From Ktedonobacterales bacterium (GTDB lineage Bacteria > Chloroflexota > Ktedonobacteria > Ktedonobacterales > JADMIN01): a DNA stretch of 7,967 nt. Position numbers and translations under genes: made by a program. The stretch spans positions 1 to 7,967 of the forward strand of contig JAICVT010000204.1 in NCBI GenBank assembly GCA_025935235.1, written 5' to 3'. The notes under the pieces are model-generated. The model did no database searches, had not been told where the DNA came from, and saw only the letters and a list, made by a program, of their open reading frames with translations. Shown here in pieces: positions 1 to 5,563 of this stretch; position 1 is the stretch's first letter, and every line of letters begins with the position of its first letter.

Positions 1-1979
1 CTGCCCGCCGTGAACGTCCCGCCACATGACCCGACGGTCAGCGCGCCATTGACCACCTCGGCGCATGGCGCGCTGGGCGCGGGCGTCGGCGTGGGAGTCG
101 AAGGCGTCGTGGGCGTGGGCGGAACGGGCGTTGGCGTCGGCATGACGGCGCCCAGCGACGTCACCAGCACGTTATCCAGCTCAGAGGTGGCCGACGTGCT
201 GAAGGCGATCTGGCCGCTGCTGAGGGTCGAATCTTTGACCGTGGCGACGGTGGATCCGTTGATGGCAGCGCTAATGGTCGAGCCGTTGACCGTCAGCGCC
301 AGCGTGTAGAACTGGTTGGCGTAGGGGAAGGACCCCTGGGCGAAGGTCGTCCAGGTTCCGCCGCTGCGCATGCCCAGATACCACTCGCTGTCGTTCTTGA
401 GCAGGAGCGAGTAGTGGTTGTTGTCGTCGGTGTAGCGCGCCATGATGTCGCTGGTCTGGCTCAGGTCGTTGGCGCCCGGCTTCACGCTCGCCTGGACCGT
501 GTAATCCGTCCAGGCGGATGATCCCGCCTTGATGGTGTAGAGCTGCGAGGTGTCAGGATCGCCCTGCTGCAAGACGGCGCCGCCATCCGGCTGCACGGTC
601 CAGTAGGCGCCATTCACCACCGTCCAGCCGCGCGGCGGCGCGCCCAGCGTGTCGGTCTCGAAGTTGTCGGCGAAGAGCGTGCCGGATGGTGGAGGAGACG
701 GCGATGCGGTCGGCGATGCGGTCTGCGATGGCGTGGCCGTAGACGTGGGCGGCGCGGTCGCGGTGGCGGTGGCGGTGGCCGTCGCGGTCGGCGACGGGCT
801 GGCCGTCGCGGTGGCCGTCGGCGATGGGGTTGGCGTCGGCGAGGAGGCCGAGAACATAGCCGCCATCGGCGTCGCGTTGGCGTCGTTGCTGGTCAGCGAG
901 CCCAGGCCCAGCGCCTGCTCAGTCGTCTTGAGCAGGCTGTAGTGGGTATAGGCAGTTCCATCTTGCGTCCCCGGCGTGATGCCAGAGCCGAGAAAGATTG
1001 TCACGACCTGGTTGGGCACGTCGTTGTTGTCGTCCTCATCCCAGGTGATGACCAGCAGCGAGCGCTGCTGCGTGAAGGCGGGCGAGTTGAGGATGGTCGG
1101 CACATTGGCCTTCAGCCAGGCGTCGCCGTCCGCGATGGTTCCGTCGTGCATGTCGTCAATCAGGTTCGGCGTGATAAACACATAGTTCGGCGTCTTGCTG
1201 GCGCTGCTCAGGTCACTCGACAGCTTGGAATACGGCACATCGTTGGTCGCGCAGCTCGGCAGGTTAGTGAAGTAGGCGAACGGATTGTGCCGCACCGCAT
1301 ACTCGCCCGCATCGCTCTGCGCGCAGTTGGACGGCATGCTCTCTTCATACGCCTTCCAGGTCTTGCCTGCGGCGAGCGTCGCCCCGGCGATATTGGGGCC
1401 GCTGACCGAGCAGGAGCTGGGGTCGCAGTCCGTCGAGATGCCGAGCGTGCTGCCCGCCGTCAGTGCGATGTAGTTGGGCAGGCTGGGGTGCGTGACCGCA
1501 TCGTAGTTCGTGGCCAGCGCGCCGCTGGGGATCAGGGTGTTGTTGATGTAGGGCGCGTCGGCGGTATCCCCGATGATCTCACTGTAGGTGTGATTCTCCA
1601 TCACGATGGTGAAAACATGATCGAGCTGCGGCACACTGGTCGCCGGAGTGGCGCTGGCTCCCCCGGTCTGCAATGACGAGAGACCGACCCACCGCCCAGC
1701 GGCTGGCGCCCCGGCGCGCGCGCTGGGCGCGCTGGCCGCGTTGGCGCGCGAGGCAGCGCTGGCGTGGCCAAGCAGCGCGGCGAGGACAACCTGCGCCAGC
1801 AGCCCAATCGCCACCAGCAGGATGACGCCTGAGCGGACGCCTGAGCGACTGTAGCGGCTGACGGCTGAGGCCGCTGGAGGTGTGGACGCCCAGAGGACAG
1901 CATTGCGGGACAGACGCGAGGCAGAACCCGTGCGGATCCGCCTTCGGAGCCGAAGACAGCGGCGCAGAAAGAGCGACAC
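1..1979 (-). CDS. Secreted phosphoesterase (AcpA / phospholipase C-like family) with LamG-like module, C-terminus cut by window edge
   Basis: Translated on the minus strand from GTG at 1979; 659 codons are visible and the frame is still open at position 1. The start follows a strong GGAGGAGGT ribosome site, with an in-frame TGA just upstream. A basic stretch of about 50 residues precedes a hydrophobic export segment (about 51-70). Residues 118-365 carry the marks of the PF04185 phosphoesterase family: VMENHTY (126-132), THPSLPNY (163-170, likely nucleophile and metal-site region), PNLIDDMHDG (271-280), WDEDD (313-317) and THYS (345-348). Family members cleave phosphate mono- or diesters outside the cytoplasm using bound metal. 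A Pro/Thr/Ser/Ala linker (about 380-433) leads to a LamG-like module (about 435-606), a second PT linker, and a C-x12-C-x-G-T-F motif (C639, C652). The last two parts match the divergent hydrolase gene. The exact substrate, phosphatase or phospholipase C, cannot be told from sequence alone. Confidence 0.9.
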   Translation of the reverse strand, partial: MSLFLRRCLRLRRRIRTGSASRLSRNAVLWASTPPAASAVSRYSRSGVRSGVILLVAIGLLAQVVLAALLGHASAASRANAASAPSARAGAPAAGRWVGLSSLQTGGASATPATSVPQLDHVFTIVMENHTYSEIIGDTADAPYINNTLIPSGALATNYDAVTHPSLPNYIALTAGSTLGISTDCDPSSCSVSGPNIAGATLAAGKTWKAYEESMPSNCAQSDAGEYAVRHNPFAYFTNLPSCATNDVPYSKLSSDLSSASKTPNYVFITPNLIDDMHDGTIADGDAWLKANVPTILNSPAFTQQRSLLVITWDEDDNNDVPNQVVTIFLGSGITPGTQDGTAYTHYSLLKTTEQALGLGSLTSNDANATPMAAMFSASSPTPTPSPTATATASPSPTATATATATATAPPTSTATPSQTASPTASPSPPPSGTLFADNFETDTLGAPPRGWTVVNGAYWTVQPDGGAVLQQGDPDTSQLYTIKAGSSAWTDYTVQASVKPGANDLSQTSDIMARYTDDNNHYSLLLKNDSEWYLGMRSGGTWTTFAQGSFPYANQFYTLALTVNGSTISAAINGSTVATVKDSTLSSGQIAFSTSATSELDNVLVTSLGAVMPTPTPVPPTPTTPSTPTPTPAPSAPCAEVVNGALTVGSCGGTFTAG
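162..512 (-). repeat. Left arm of long inverted repeat (LamG-like module of phosphoesterase gene)
   Basis: These 117 codons align without gaps, in frame, to 4032-4382 on the other strand. By hand alignment 94 of 117 residues are identical (80%). The best DNA match is 334-391 against 4153-4210: 58 bases with one mismatch, 36 of them consecutive identities. The arms lie at the distal ends of two divergent genes, so they form an inverted repeat about 3.5 kb apart. Confidence 0.9.
690..842 (-). repeat. Low-complexity Pro/Thr/Ser/Ala linker-coding repeat
   Basis: Read on the minus strand this stretch encodes short iterations of TP, SP and TA dipeptides between the phosphoesterase domain and the LamG-like module. 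The longest run is an alternating Ala-Thr tract around 750-780. It looks like a flexible linker, typical of modular secreted enzymes and often O-glycosylated. The near-perfect 6-bp DNA iteration could vary in length by slippage. Confidence 0.75.
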
Positions 1980-2048
1980 CGGGAGACCTCCTCCACCGCC
2001 GCGCGACGCCAGTGTGTGGATTCAGGCGTACGCGGGGTGATAGCGCTT

Positions 2049-2104
2049 GGCGTCCAGCAGGTCAGGAGCGCGCTACGCGGGAAACACGCGCTCCATTGGA
2101 CGCC
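2049..2104 (-). promoter_or_regulatory. Two-part hairpin in the 5' leader of the phosphoesterase gene
   Basis: The outer arms GGCGTCCA (2049-2056) and TGGACGCC (2097-2104) are perfect complements. Inside them GGAGCGCG (2065-2072) pairs with CGCGCTCC (2087-2094) around a 14-base loop. The two 8-bp stems are separated by an asymmetric bulge (8 bases against 2). The structure ends about 70 bases before the GTG start at 1979, so if transcribed it would be a structured leader. It could act on mRNA stability, attenuation or protein binding; no known riboswitch class was recognised. Confidence 0.5.
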
Positions 2105-2190
2105 GATAGAGTCGTCCTGGACACGACGCAGGCCGTGATCCTTCAAGCCGAAGAGACAAACGGGCGTGTGCAAGCACGCGGGGCGCCACC

Positions 2191-2220
2191 GAACGAATCG
2201 GAACGAATCGGAACGAATCG
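2191..2220. repeat. Three exact tandem copies of a 10-bp repeat
   Basis: GAACGAATCG occurs three times head to tail with no mismatch (2191-2200, 2201-2210, 2211-2220). The 10-bp period places the copies on nearly the same face of the helix, as for cooperative binding of a regulator. The array sits between the two divergent starts, about 210 bases from the phosphoesterase GTG and 270 from the hydrolase ATG, so it could serve both. No regulator family was recognised from the motif. Confidence 0.9.
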
Positions 2221-2239
2221 GGCGGCGTCGCGGCTCGAA

Positions 2240-2261
2240 CCCCTATAGCCAATATGAGGGG
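2240..2261. promoter_or_regulatory. Near-palindromic candidate operator
   Basis: CCCCT (2240-2244) and AGGGG (2257-2261) are complementary, and ATA/TAT pair inside them if one base is bulged. It is 20 bp from the 10-bp repeat array, in the divergent control region. The symmetry suggests a dimeric protein site, but arms this short could arise by chance. Confidence 0.25.
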
Positions 2262-2360
2262 GTCATGTTACACAGGAAGGCAATGCACAGGTACCATAGT
2301 CACACGCATCGCGCTCATCGGTGAGTGATGGCCCGCGACGCTCCGACCAATTCCGCTGTG

Positions 2361-2389
2361 TTGACTCGATGTTCGGCATGTCGTGTGCT
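2361..2389 (+). promoter_or_regulatory. Weak candidate promoter for the glycoside hydrolase gene
   Basis: TTGACT (2361-2366) is a good -35 match, but 17 bases later the -10 position reads TGTGCT, matching only three of six consensus bases. Transcription from here would leave a leader of about 95 bases before ATG 2493 and would exclude the upstream GTG 2325 start. Confidence 0.2.
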
Positions 2390-2492
2390 TGCGCCGCCCG
2401 CTCCACTCACCGGGGGGCGACGCGCACATCGCCGTCGCGACATCGCGCACAGCTTATCTGCCCTGGCCGTGGGCAGAGAAAGTGGCTATCGC

Positions 2493-4628
2493 ATGGAGAA
2501 TGATCTGCGCACAAACCTGTCTGACCATACTGGCGCGTCTTGCGCTGGCGGGCGGCTGTCCCCGCGCCGCCTCGCGCTGAGCGGTCTGCGCGGCGCGCTC
2601 TCCGCGCCCGCTGCGCAAGCCGCAAAAGGCGGCGCGCTGCTGGCGCTGGCCGTGTCGCTGGTGGCCGCGCTCAGCAGCCCGGCGCCCAGTATGGCGCTGG
2701 CCCACGGGCTTGGCCGTTCGGCCACCACCTCCTCCACGGCGCCGCTCTTGCCCGGCGAGACGCTGTGGAACGGCGTTCCGTCGTACCTGTTCGGGAACAA
2801 TGAGCCGTATGCGTGGGTAGGAAACAACCTCGATACTACCCCATCCATCCAGGCAACGCTGAAGAGCCAGCATCTGCCGCTGGTGCGCGTCTGGTTCGAG
2901 CAGTATAGCGAGACCGACGGCTCACTCGAACCAGATTCCTATCAGGAGTTGCAGTACAAAGCGGTCTCCAGCACGGGCGCGACCTGCTTCGCCAACCTGC
3001 TCGATAGCAACAGCATGGCCTTCGATCTGCACATGGTCAGCCTATTCAAGGGCCGCTGCGAGCTATACGAGATCGGCAACGAGCCAGATAGCGATTCCAG
3101 TATGACGCCGCAGTCCTACCTCAACTTCTGGAACAGCTTTGTCCCGCAGGCCCGCGCCATAGACCCGAACGCCAGGTTCGGCGGCCCGGCGACCACGGTG
3201 CCGCTGGGCTACGACTGCTCGTGGGACAGCAGCGGCAACCAGAACTGCTTCACGGAGAAGTGGCTGCAAGGGACGGTCGCCAGCGGGGTCGCGCCCGATT
3301 TTGTGACCTTCCACTGGTACACCTGCTGGGATGAGAACGCCACCGACTGCATGGCCCGCGCGCACACCATCGGCACAATCGGCGATTCGACCATCGCGCT
3401 GGTCAACAAGTATTACCCGAACAAGCACATTCCTGTCGGCCTGACGGAGTGGAACGCCAACGCGGGTACGCCGTCGTACCAGTTCGACGACACCTGGATG
3501 ACCCAATATGAGCAGGCGTCGCTGACCGCTCTGGAGCAGAGCAACCTGTCGTTCGCCACGCAGTTCAACCTGGCGTCATGCTCAGGCTACGGCTCGCTGG
3601 ATATGTTCAACGTCTGCACCGGCTCCTCCGATGGCAGTCCGCGCCCGTATGAGGGCGTCTGGGCGGCTGAGGTGGCGCGCGAGATGAGCGGTGGCGTCAG
3701 CGCGCCCTCGCCTACCTCGCCAGGCGCCACGCCCACGCCGTCATCGTCCCCCACCGGCGGATCGTCCGCCACGCCGACGCCGTCGGCGACCAGCGCGCCG
3801 TCTACGCCCACTAGCTCAACCGGCTCAACCGGCTCGTCTGGTTCGCCGCTCTTCAGCGACACCTTCCAGACGGCCACGCCCGGCGGCGCGCCGCTCGGCT
3901 GGACGGCGGAGAGCGGCCACTGGACCATCCAGCAGGATGGCACGGTCAACGGTGGGCTGCCGAATCTGGCGCTGGCGCAGGGCGATCCCTCGACCGCAAG
4001 CCAGTATATTGTCACGGCTGGCTCGTCGTCGTGGACGGATTACACGGTCCAGGCGAGCGTCAAACCCGGCTCCAACGATCTGAGCCAGACCACCGATATC
4101 ATGGCGCGCTATACCGATAGCGACAACCACTACTCGCTGCTCTTCAAGAACAACAGCGAGTGGTATCTGGGCAAGCGCAGCGGCGGAACCTGGACGACCT
4201 TCGCCCAGGGTGTGTACCCGTACAGCAGTCAGTTCTATACGCTGGCGCTGACGGTCAACGGCTCGACCATCAGCGGCGCGATCAATGGCAAAGTCGTCGC
4301 GACGGCCACCGATCAGTCGCTCGCCAGCGGCCAGATCGGCTTCCTGACCAGCGCCGAGAGCGAGCTGGACAACGTGGTCGTGTCGGCGCCTGGCTCGACG
4401 ACCTCGGCGCCTGGCTCGGCGCCTGGCTCGACGCCTGTTCCCTCCACACCCACGCCGACCGCGACCACCGCCGCCTGCGCGGAAGTGGTCAACGGCGTGC
4501 TGACCGTCGGTACCTGCACGGGAACCTTCGCGGCGGGCAGCGGCGGCAGCGGGACGATCTGCGTGGAGCAGGCCAACGGCGTGATGACGCAGGGGCGGTG
4601 TTCAGGAACCTTTAGCGCCAACTCGTGA
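2493..4628 (+). CDS. Secreted clan GH-A glycoside hydrolase (GH39/GH79-like) with LamG-like module and cysteine tail repeats
   Basis: From ATG 2493 the protein is 711 residues; the frame is also open upstream to GTG 2325, but that extension is atypical. The ribosome site is weak (AGAAAG about 10 bases upstream). A long Arg-containing N-region precedes a hydrophobic segment (about 48-60), with likely cleavage near SMALA (about 70). The catalytic domain spans about 89-400. EIGNEPD carries the probable acid/base Glu197 (codon at 3081), FHWYTCW follows at 273-279, and LTEWN carries the probable nucleophile Glu319. GNEP plus a later TEW Glu is the retaining clan GH-A pattern, as in GH39, GH79 and GH51; the family and sugar specificity stay open. 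After a Ser/Thr/Pro linker (about 401-450) comes a LamG-like module (about 452-630) nearly identical to the one in the divergent phosphoesterase gene. Two Cys motifs (662-683 and 690-711) end the protein. It probably cleaves an extracellular polysaccharide or glycoconjugate. Confidence 0.88.
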   Translation: MENDLRTNLSDHTGASCAGGRLSPRRLALSGLRGALSAPAAQAAKGGALLALAVSLVAALSSPAPSMALAHGLGRSATTSSTAPLLPGETLWNGVPSYLFGNNEPYAWVGNNLDTTPSIQATLKSQHLPLVRVWFEQYSETDGSLEPDSYQELQYKAVSSTGATCFANLLDSNSMAFDLHMVSLFKGRCELYEIGNEPDSDSSMTPQSYLNFWNSFVPQARAIDPNARFGGPATTVPLGYDCSWDSSGNQNCFTEKWLQGTVASGVAPDFVTFHWYTCWDENATDCMARAHTIGTIGDSTIALVNKYYPNKHIPVGLTEWNANAGTPSYQFDDTWMTQYEQASLTALEQSNLSFATQFNLASCSGYGSLDMFNVCTGSSDGSPRPYEGVWAAEVAREMSGGVSAPSPTSPGATPTPSSSPTGGSSATPTPSATSAPSTPTSSTGSTGSSGSPLFSDTFQTATPGGAPLGWTAESGHWTIQQDGTVNGGLPNLALAQGDPSTASQYIVTAGSSSWTDYTVQASVKPGSNDLSQTTDIMARYTDSDNHYSLLFKNNSEWYLGKRSGGTWTTFAQGVYPYSSQFYTLALTVNGSTISGAINGKVVATATDQSLASGQIGFLTSAESELDNVVVSAPGSTTSAPGSAPGSTPVPSTPTPTATTAACAEVVNGVLTVGTCTGTFAAGSGGSGTICVEQANGVMTQGRCSGTFSANS
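4032..4382 (+). repeat. Right arm of long inverted repeat (LamG-like module of hydrolase gene)
   Basis: This is the gap-free partner of 162-512 on the opposite strand, with 94 of 117 residues identical. Exact DNA identities include 29 bases starting at TGGACGGATT near 4032 and 32 bases around the codons for LALTVNGST. Differences cluster towards the C-terminal third of the module. Confidence 0.9.
4383..4430 (+). repeat. Three copies of a 15-bp repeat in linker-coding DNA
   Basis: TCGGCGCCTGGCTCG occurs at 4383-4397, 4404-4418 and 4416-4430; the last two overlap by three bases. It encodes repeated SAPGS units between the LamG-like module and the cysteine tail of the hydrolase. Such a tract could change length by replication slippage. 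Confidence 0.8.
4476..4625 (+). repeat. Two tandem cysteine-motif protein repeats at the hydrolase C-terminus
   Basis: Two units of 22 residues share C-x-E-x2-NGV-x-T-x-G-x-C-x-GTF, each with two Cys 13 positions apart (residues 662/675 and 690/703 from ATG 2493). A Gly/Ser spacer separates them and the second ends the protein. A third copy with the same Cys spacing begins at residue 639 of the divergent phosphoesterase. The paired Cys suggest a disulfide loop; the family was not recognised. Confidence 0.8.
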
Positions 4629-4664
4629 CAACCACAGTCTGAACCGGCGCCACACGACGCACAC

Positions 4665-4709
4665 GGCGCAGCGGCGACTCACCTCTCGCGGGCGGGCCGC
4701 CGCTGCGTC
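4665..4709. terminator. GC-rich hairpin between convergent genes (possible bidirectional terminator)
   Basis: CGCAGCGGCG (4667-4676) is perfectly complementary to CGCCGCTGCG (4698-4707), extended by a G-U and a G-C pair, around a 21-base loop. It lies in the 95-base gap between the ends of the hydrolase gene (plus) and the four-helix membrane protein gene (minus). There is no T-run on either side, so it is not a classical intrinsic terminator; it may act with Rho or as a 3' stabiliser. Confidence 0.45.
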
Positions 4710-4723
4710 ATGCGATGTGTCGC

Positions 4724-5269
4724 TCAGTTGTGGCGGAAGGCGGAGCCGATCACCCAGCCGAGCCAGCCGAGCAGCGCGAAGAGCGCGAACGCGAAGAGCA
4801 GCGTCTGCGTGTGCGCTGGGTCCAGCCAGAAGGGCGGGCCAAAGTGGCTGGTGGGATAGGGAACGGCGGGCTGCGTGGCGGTGGCGGGCGTGGGCGGAAC
4901 GATGGTGTTGGTCGGGGCCAGCAGCGTGGCGCCGGTAATGAGCAGCGCGGGCAGGATGGGGAGGGTGGCAAGCGCCACGCCGAGCTGCCACTCGTCGCAG
5001 AGCGCGCCAATGACGAGCGGCGCCACCAGCATCACCACGCCGAGGATGATCGCGAAGGTGGGCGTCACGGGTTGCGCGGCGGTTCCGCAGGCGCTGGTGC
5101 AGCCATAGAGGCCGCCACCCGTCCCGAACGAGGAGACCGCGAGCGCCAGCAGCGCCGCCTGAATGATCGCGACCACGAGCGCGGCCGGAGGCGCGCCTCC
5201 AGGTCGCTTGACATGCAAGCGCATGGACCAGTGATCTTTCGCGCGTGGCTGGGCAGAGAATGATGTCAT
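4724..5269 (-). CDS. Hypothetical four-helix membrane protein
   Basis: A 181-residue protein starting at ATG 5269, chosen because GAGGGAGG ends about five bases upstream; an in-frame GTG at 5284 would overlap that ribosome site. Four hydrophobic segments are visible at about 28-48, 71-90, 96-117 and 155-177. The first loop contains two Cys (GCTSACG). The loop between helices 3 and 4 is rich in Pro and Thr and ends in an aromatic stretch (HFGPPFW). The family was not recognised. It is convergent with the glycoside hydrolase and lies 294 bases downstream of another membrane protein gene on its own strand. A separate promoter candidate lies in that gap, so it is probably transcribed alone. The GC level resembles the secreted-enzyme region, unlike the upstream gene. 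Confidence 0.75.
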   Translation of the reverse strand: MTSFSAQPRAKDHWSMRLHVKRPGGAPPAALVVAIIQAALLALAVSSFGTGGGLYGCTSACGTAAQPVTPTFAIILGVVMLVAPLVIGALCDEWQLGVALATLPILPALLITGATLLAPTNTIVPPTPATATQPAVPYPTSHFGPPFWLDPAHTQTLLFAFALFALLGWLGWVIGSAFRHN

Positions 5270-5563
5270 GGACGCCTCCCTCACCAGGGCGCTCTAGTGG
5301 GTGGGCGTCCTGGACATAAGCGACGCATTCGTTACGGCAAGTATGCGGCGCAGGGAGGGTCTTGGTCAATTGTCGCTATCCGTGTAGGGCATCTGCGCTA
5401 GGAGAGATGGAAGCGAGACAACCTGCCTGTGTTGGGGCGTAAGGAGTGGGAGCATAGCGGTCGGTGAGTTGCAGGAGGGCTGTCGTCAACGCGAGTCCAT
5501 TGCAATTTGAAGGGAGAGCAGAGATCGGCGTCGTCGACCTCAATGACCCAAGCGGAATTGATA
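5270..5563. other. Intergenic gap between the two membrane protein genes
   Basis: About 294 bases hold the promoter candidate at 5340-5369 and no gene that can be supported. Two minus-strand frames of 63 codons (ending at 5376 and 5398) start over the 3' end of the upstream gene, one through a GTGA overlap with its stop codon and one from TTG. Neither has a recognisable motif or a good ribosome site. They may be chance frames or decayed coding DNA. Confidence 0.55.
5340..5369 (-). promoter_or_regulatory. Candidate sigma70-type promoter for the four-helix membrane protein
   Basis: On the minus strand TTGACC (5369-5364) is followed after 18 bases by CATACT (5345-5340). The -35 matches five of six consensus bases and the -10 four of six. 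It would give a leader of roughly 65 bases before ATG 5269. Confidence 0.5.

Larger units (their letters stand above)
1980..2492. other. Divergent intergenic region between the two secreted-enzyme genes
   Basis: No convincing gene lies here. A plus-strand frame extends the hydrolase upstream to GTG 2325, but its Cys/Arg-rich sequence does not look like a signal peptide and no good ribosome site precedes it. The region contains an imperfect hairpin (2049-2104), three 10-bp direct repeats (2191-2220), a near-palindrome (2240-2261) and a small hairpin at 2164-2179 (GCGTG/CACGC). Promoters for both genes should lie here, but only a weak candidate was found, so transcription may need an activator or an alternative sigma factor. 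Confidence 0.7.

Noticed and set aside
942..1676. Long plus-strand frame of 244 codons and shorter ones at 10-309, 649-942 and 1648-2248
   Set aside because: They are antisense to the phosphoesterase gene, whose minus-strand frame shows family motifs and codon-consistent composition throughout. Their Gly/Val and Arg-rich content is the shadow of Pro/Thr linker codons.
1601..2173. Minus-strand frame of 190 codons over the phosphoesterase start
   Set aside because: It overlaps the signal region of the phosphoesterase in another frame, is rich in Arg, Pro and Ser, and has no motif.
2325..2492. N-terminal extension of the glycoside hydrolase to GTG 2325 or ATG 2328
   Set aside because: The added 55-56 residues are Cys, Arg and His rich, lie ahead of an already long signal region, and have no well-spaced ribosome site. 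ATG 2493 is preferred but not proven.
3063..4621. Minus-strand and alternate plus-strand frames inside the hydrolase gene (for example 3063-3506, 3587-4015, 4160-4615)
   Set aside because: All are shadows of the hydrolase reading frame, with Arg- or Val-rich composition and no domain features.
4602..5369. Minus-strand frame of 255 codons covering the four-helix membrane protein gene
   Set aside because: It is Arg/Ala/His rich without membrane segments, whereas the alternative frame gives four clean helices and a well-placed ribosome site.
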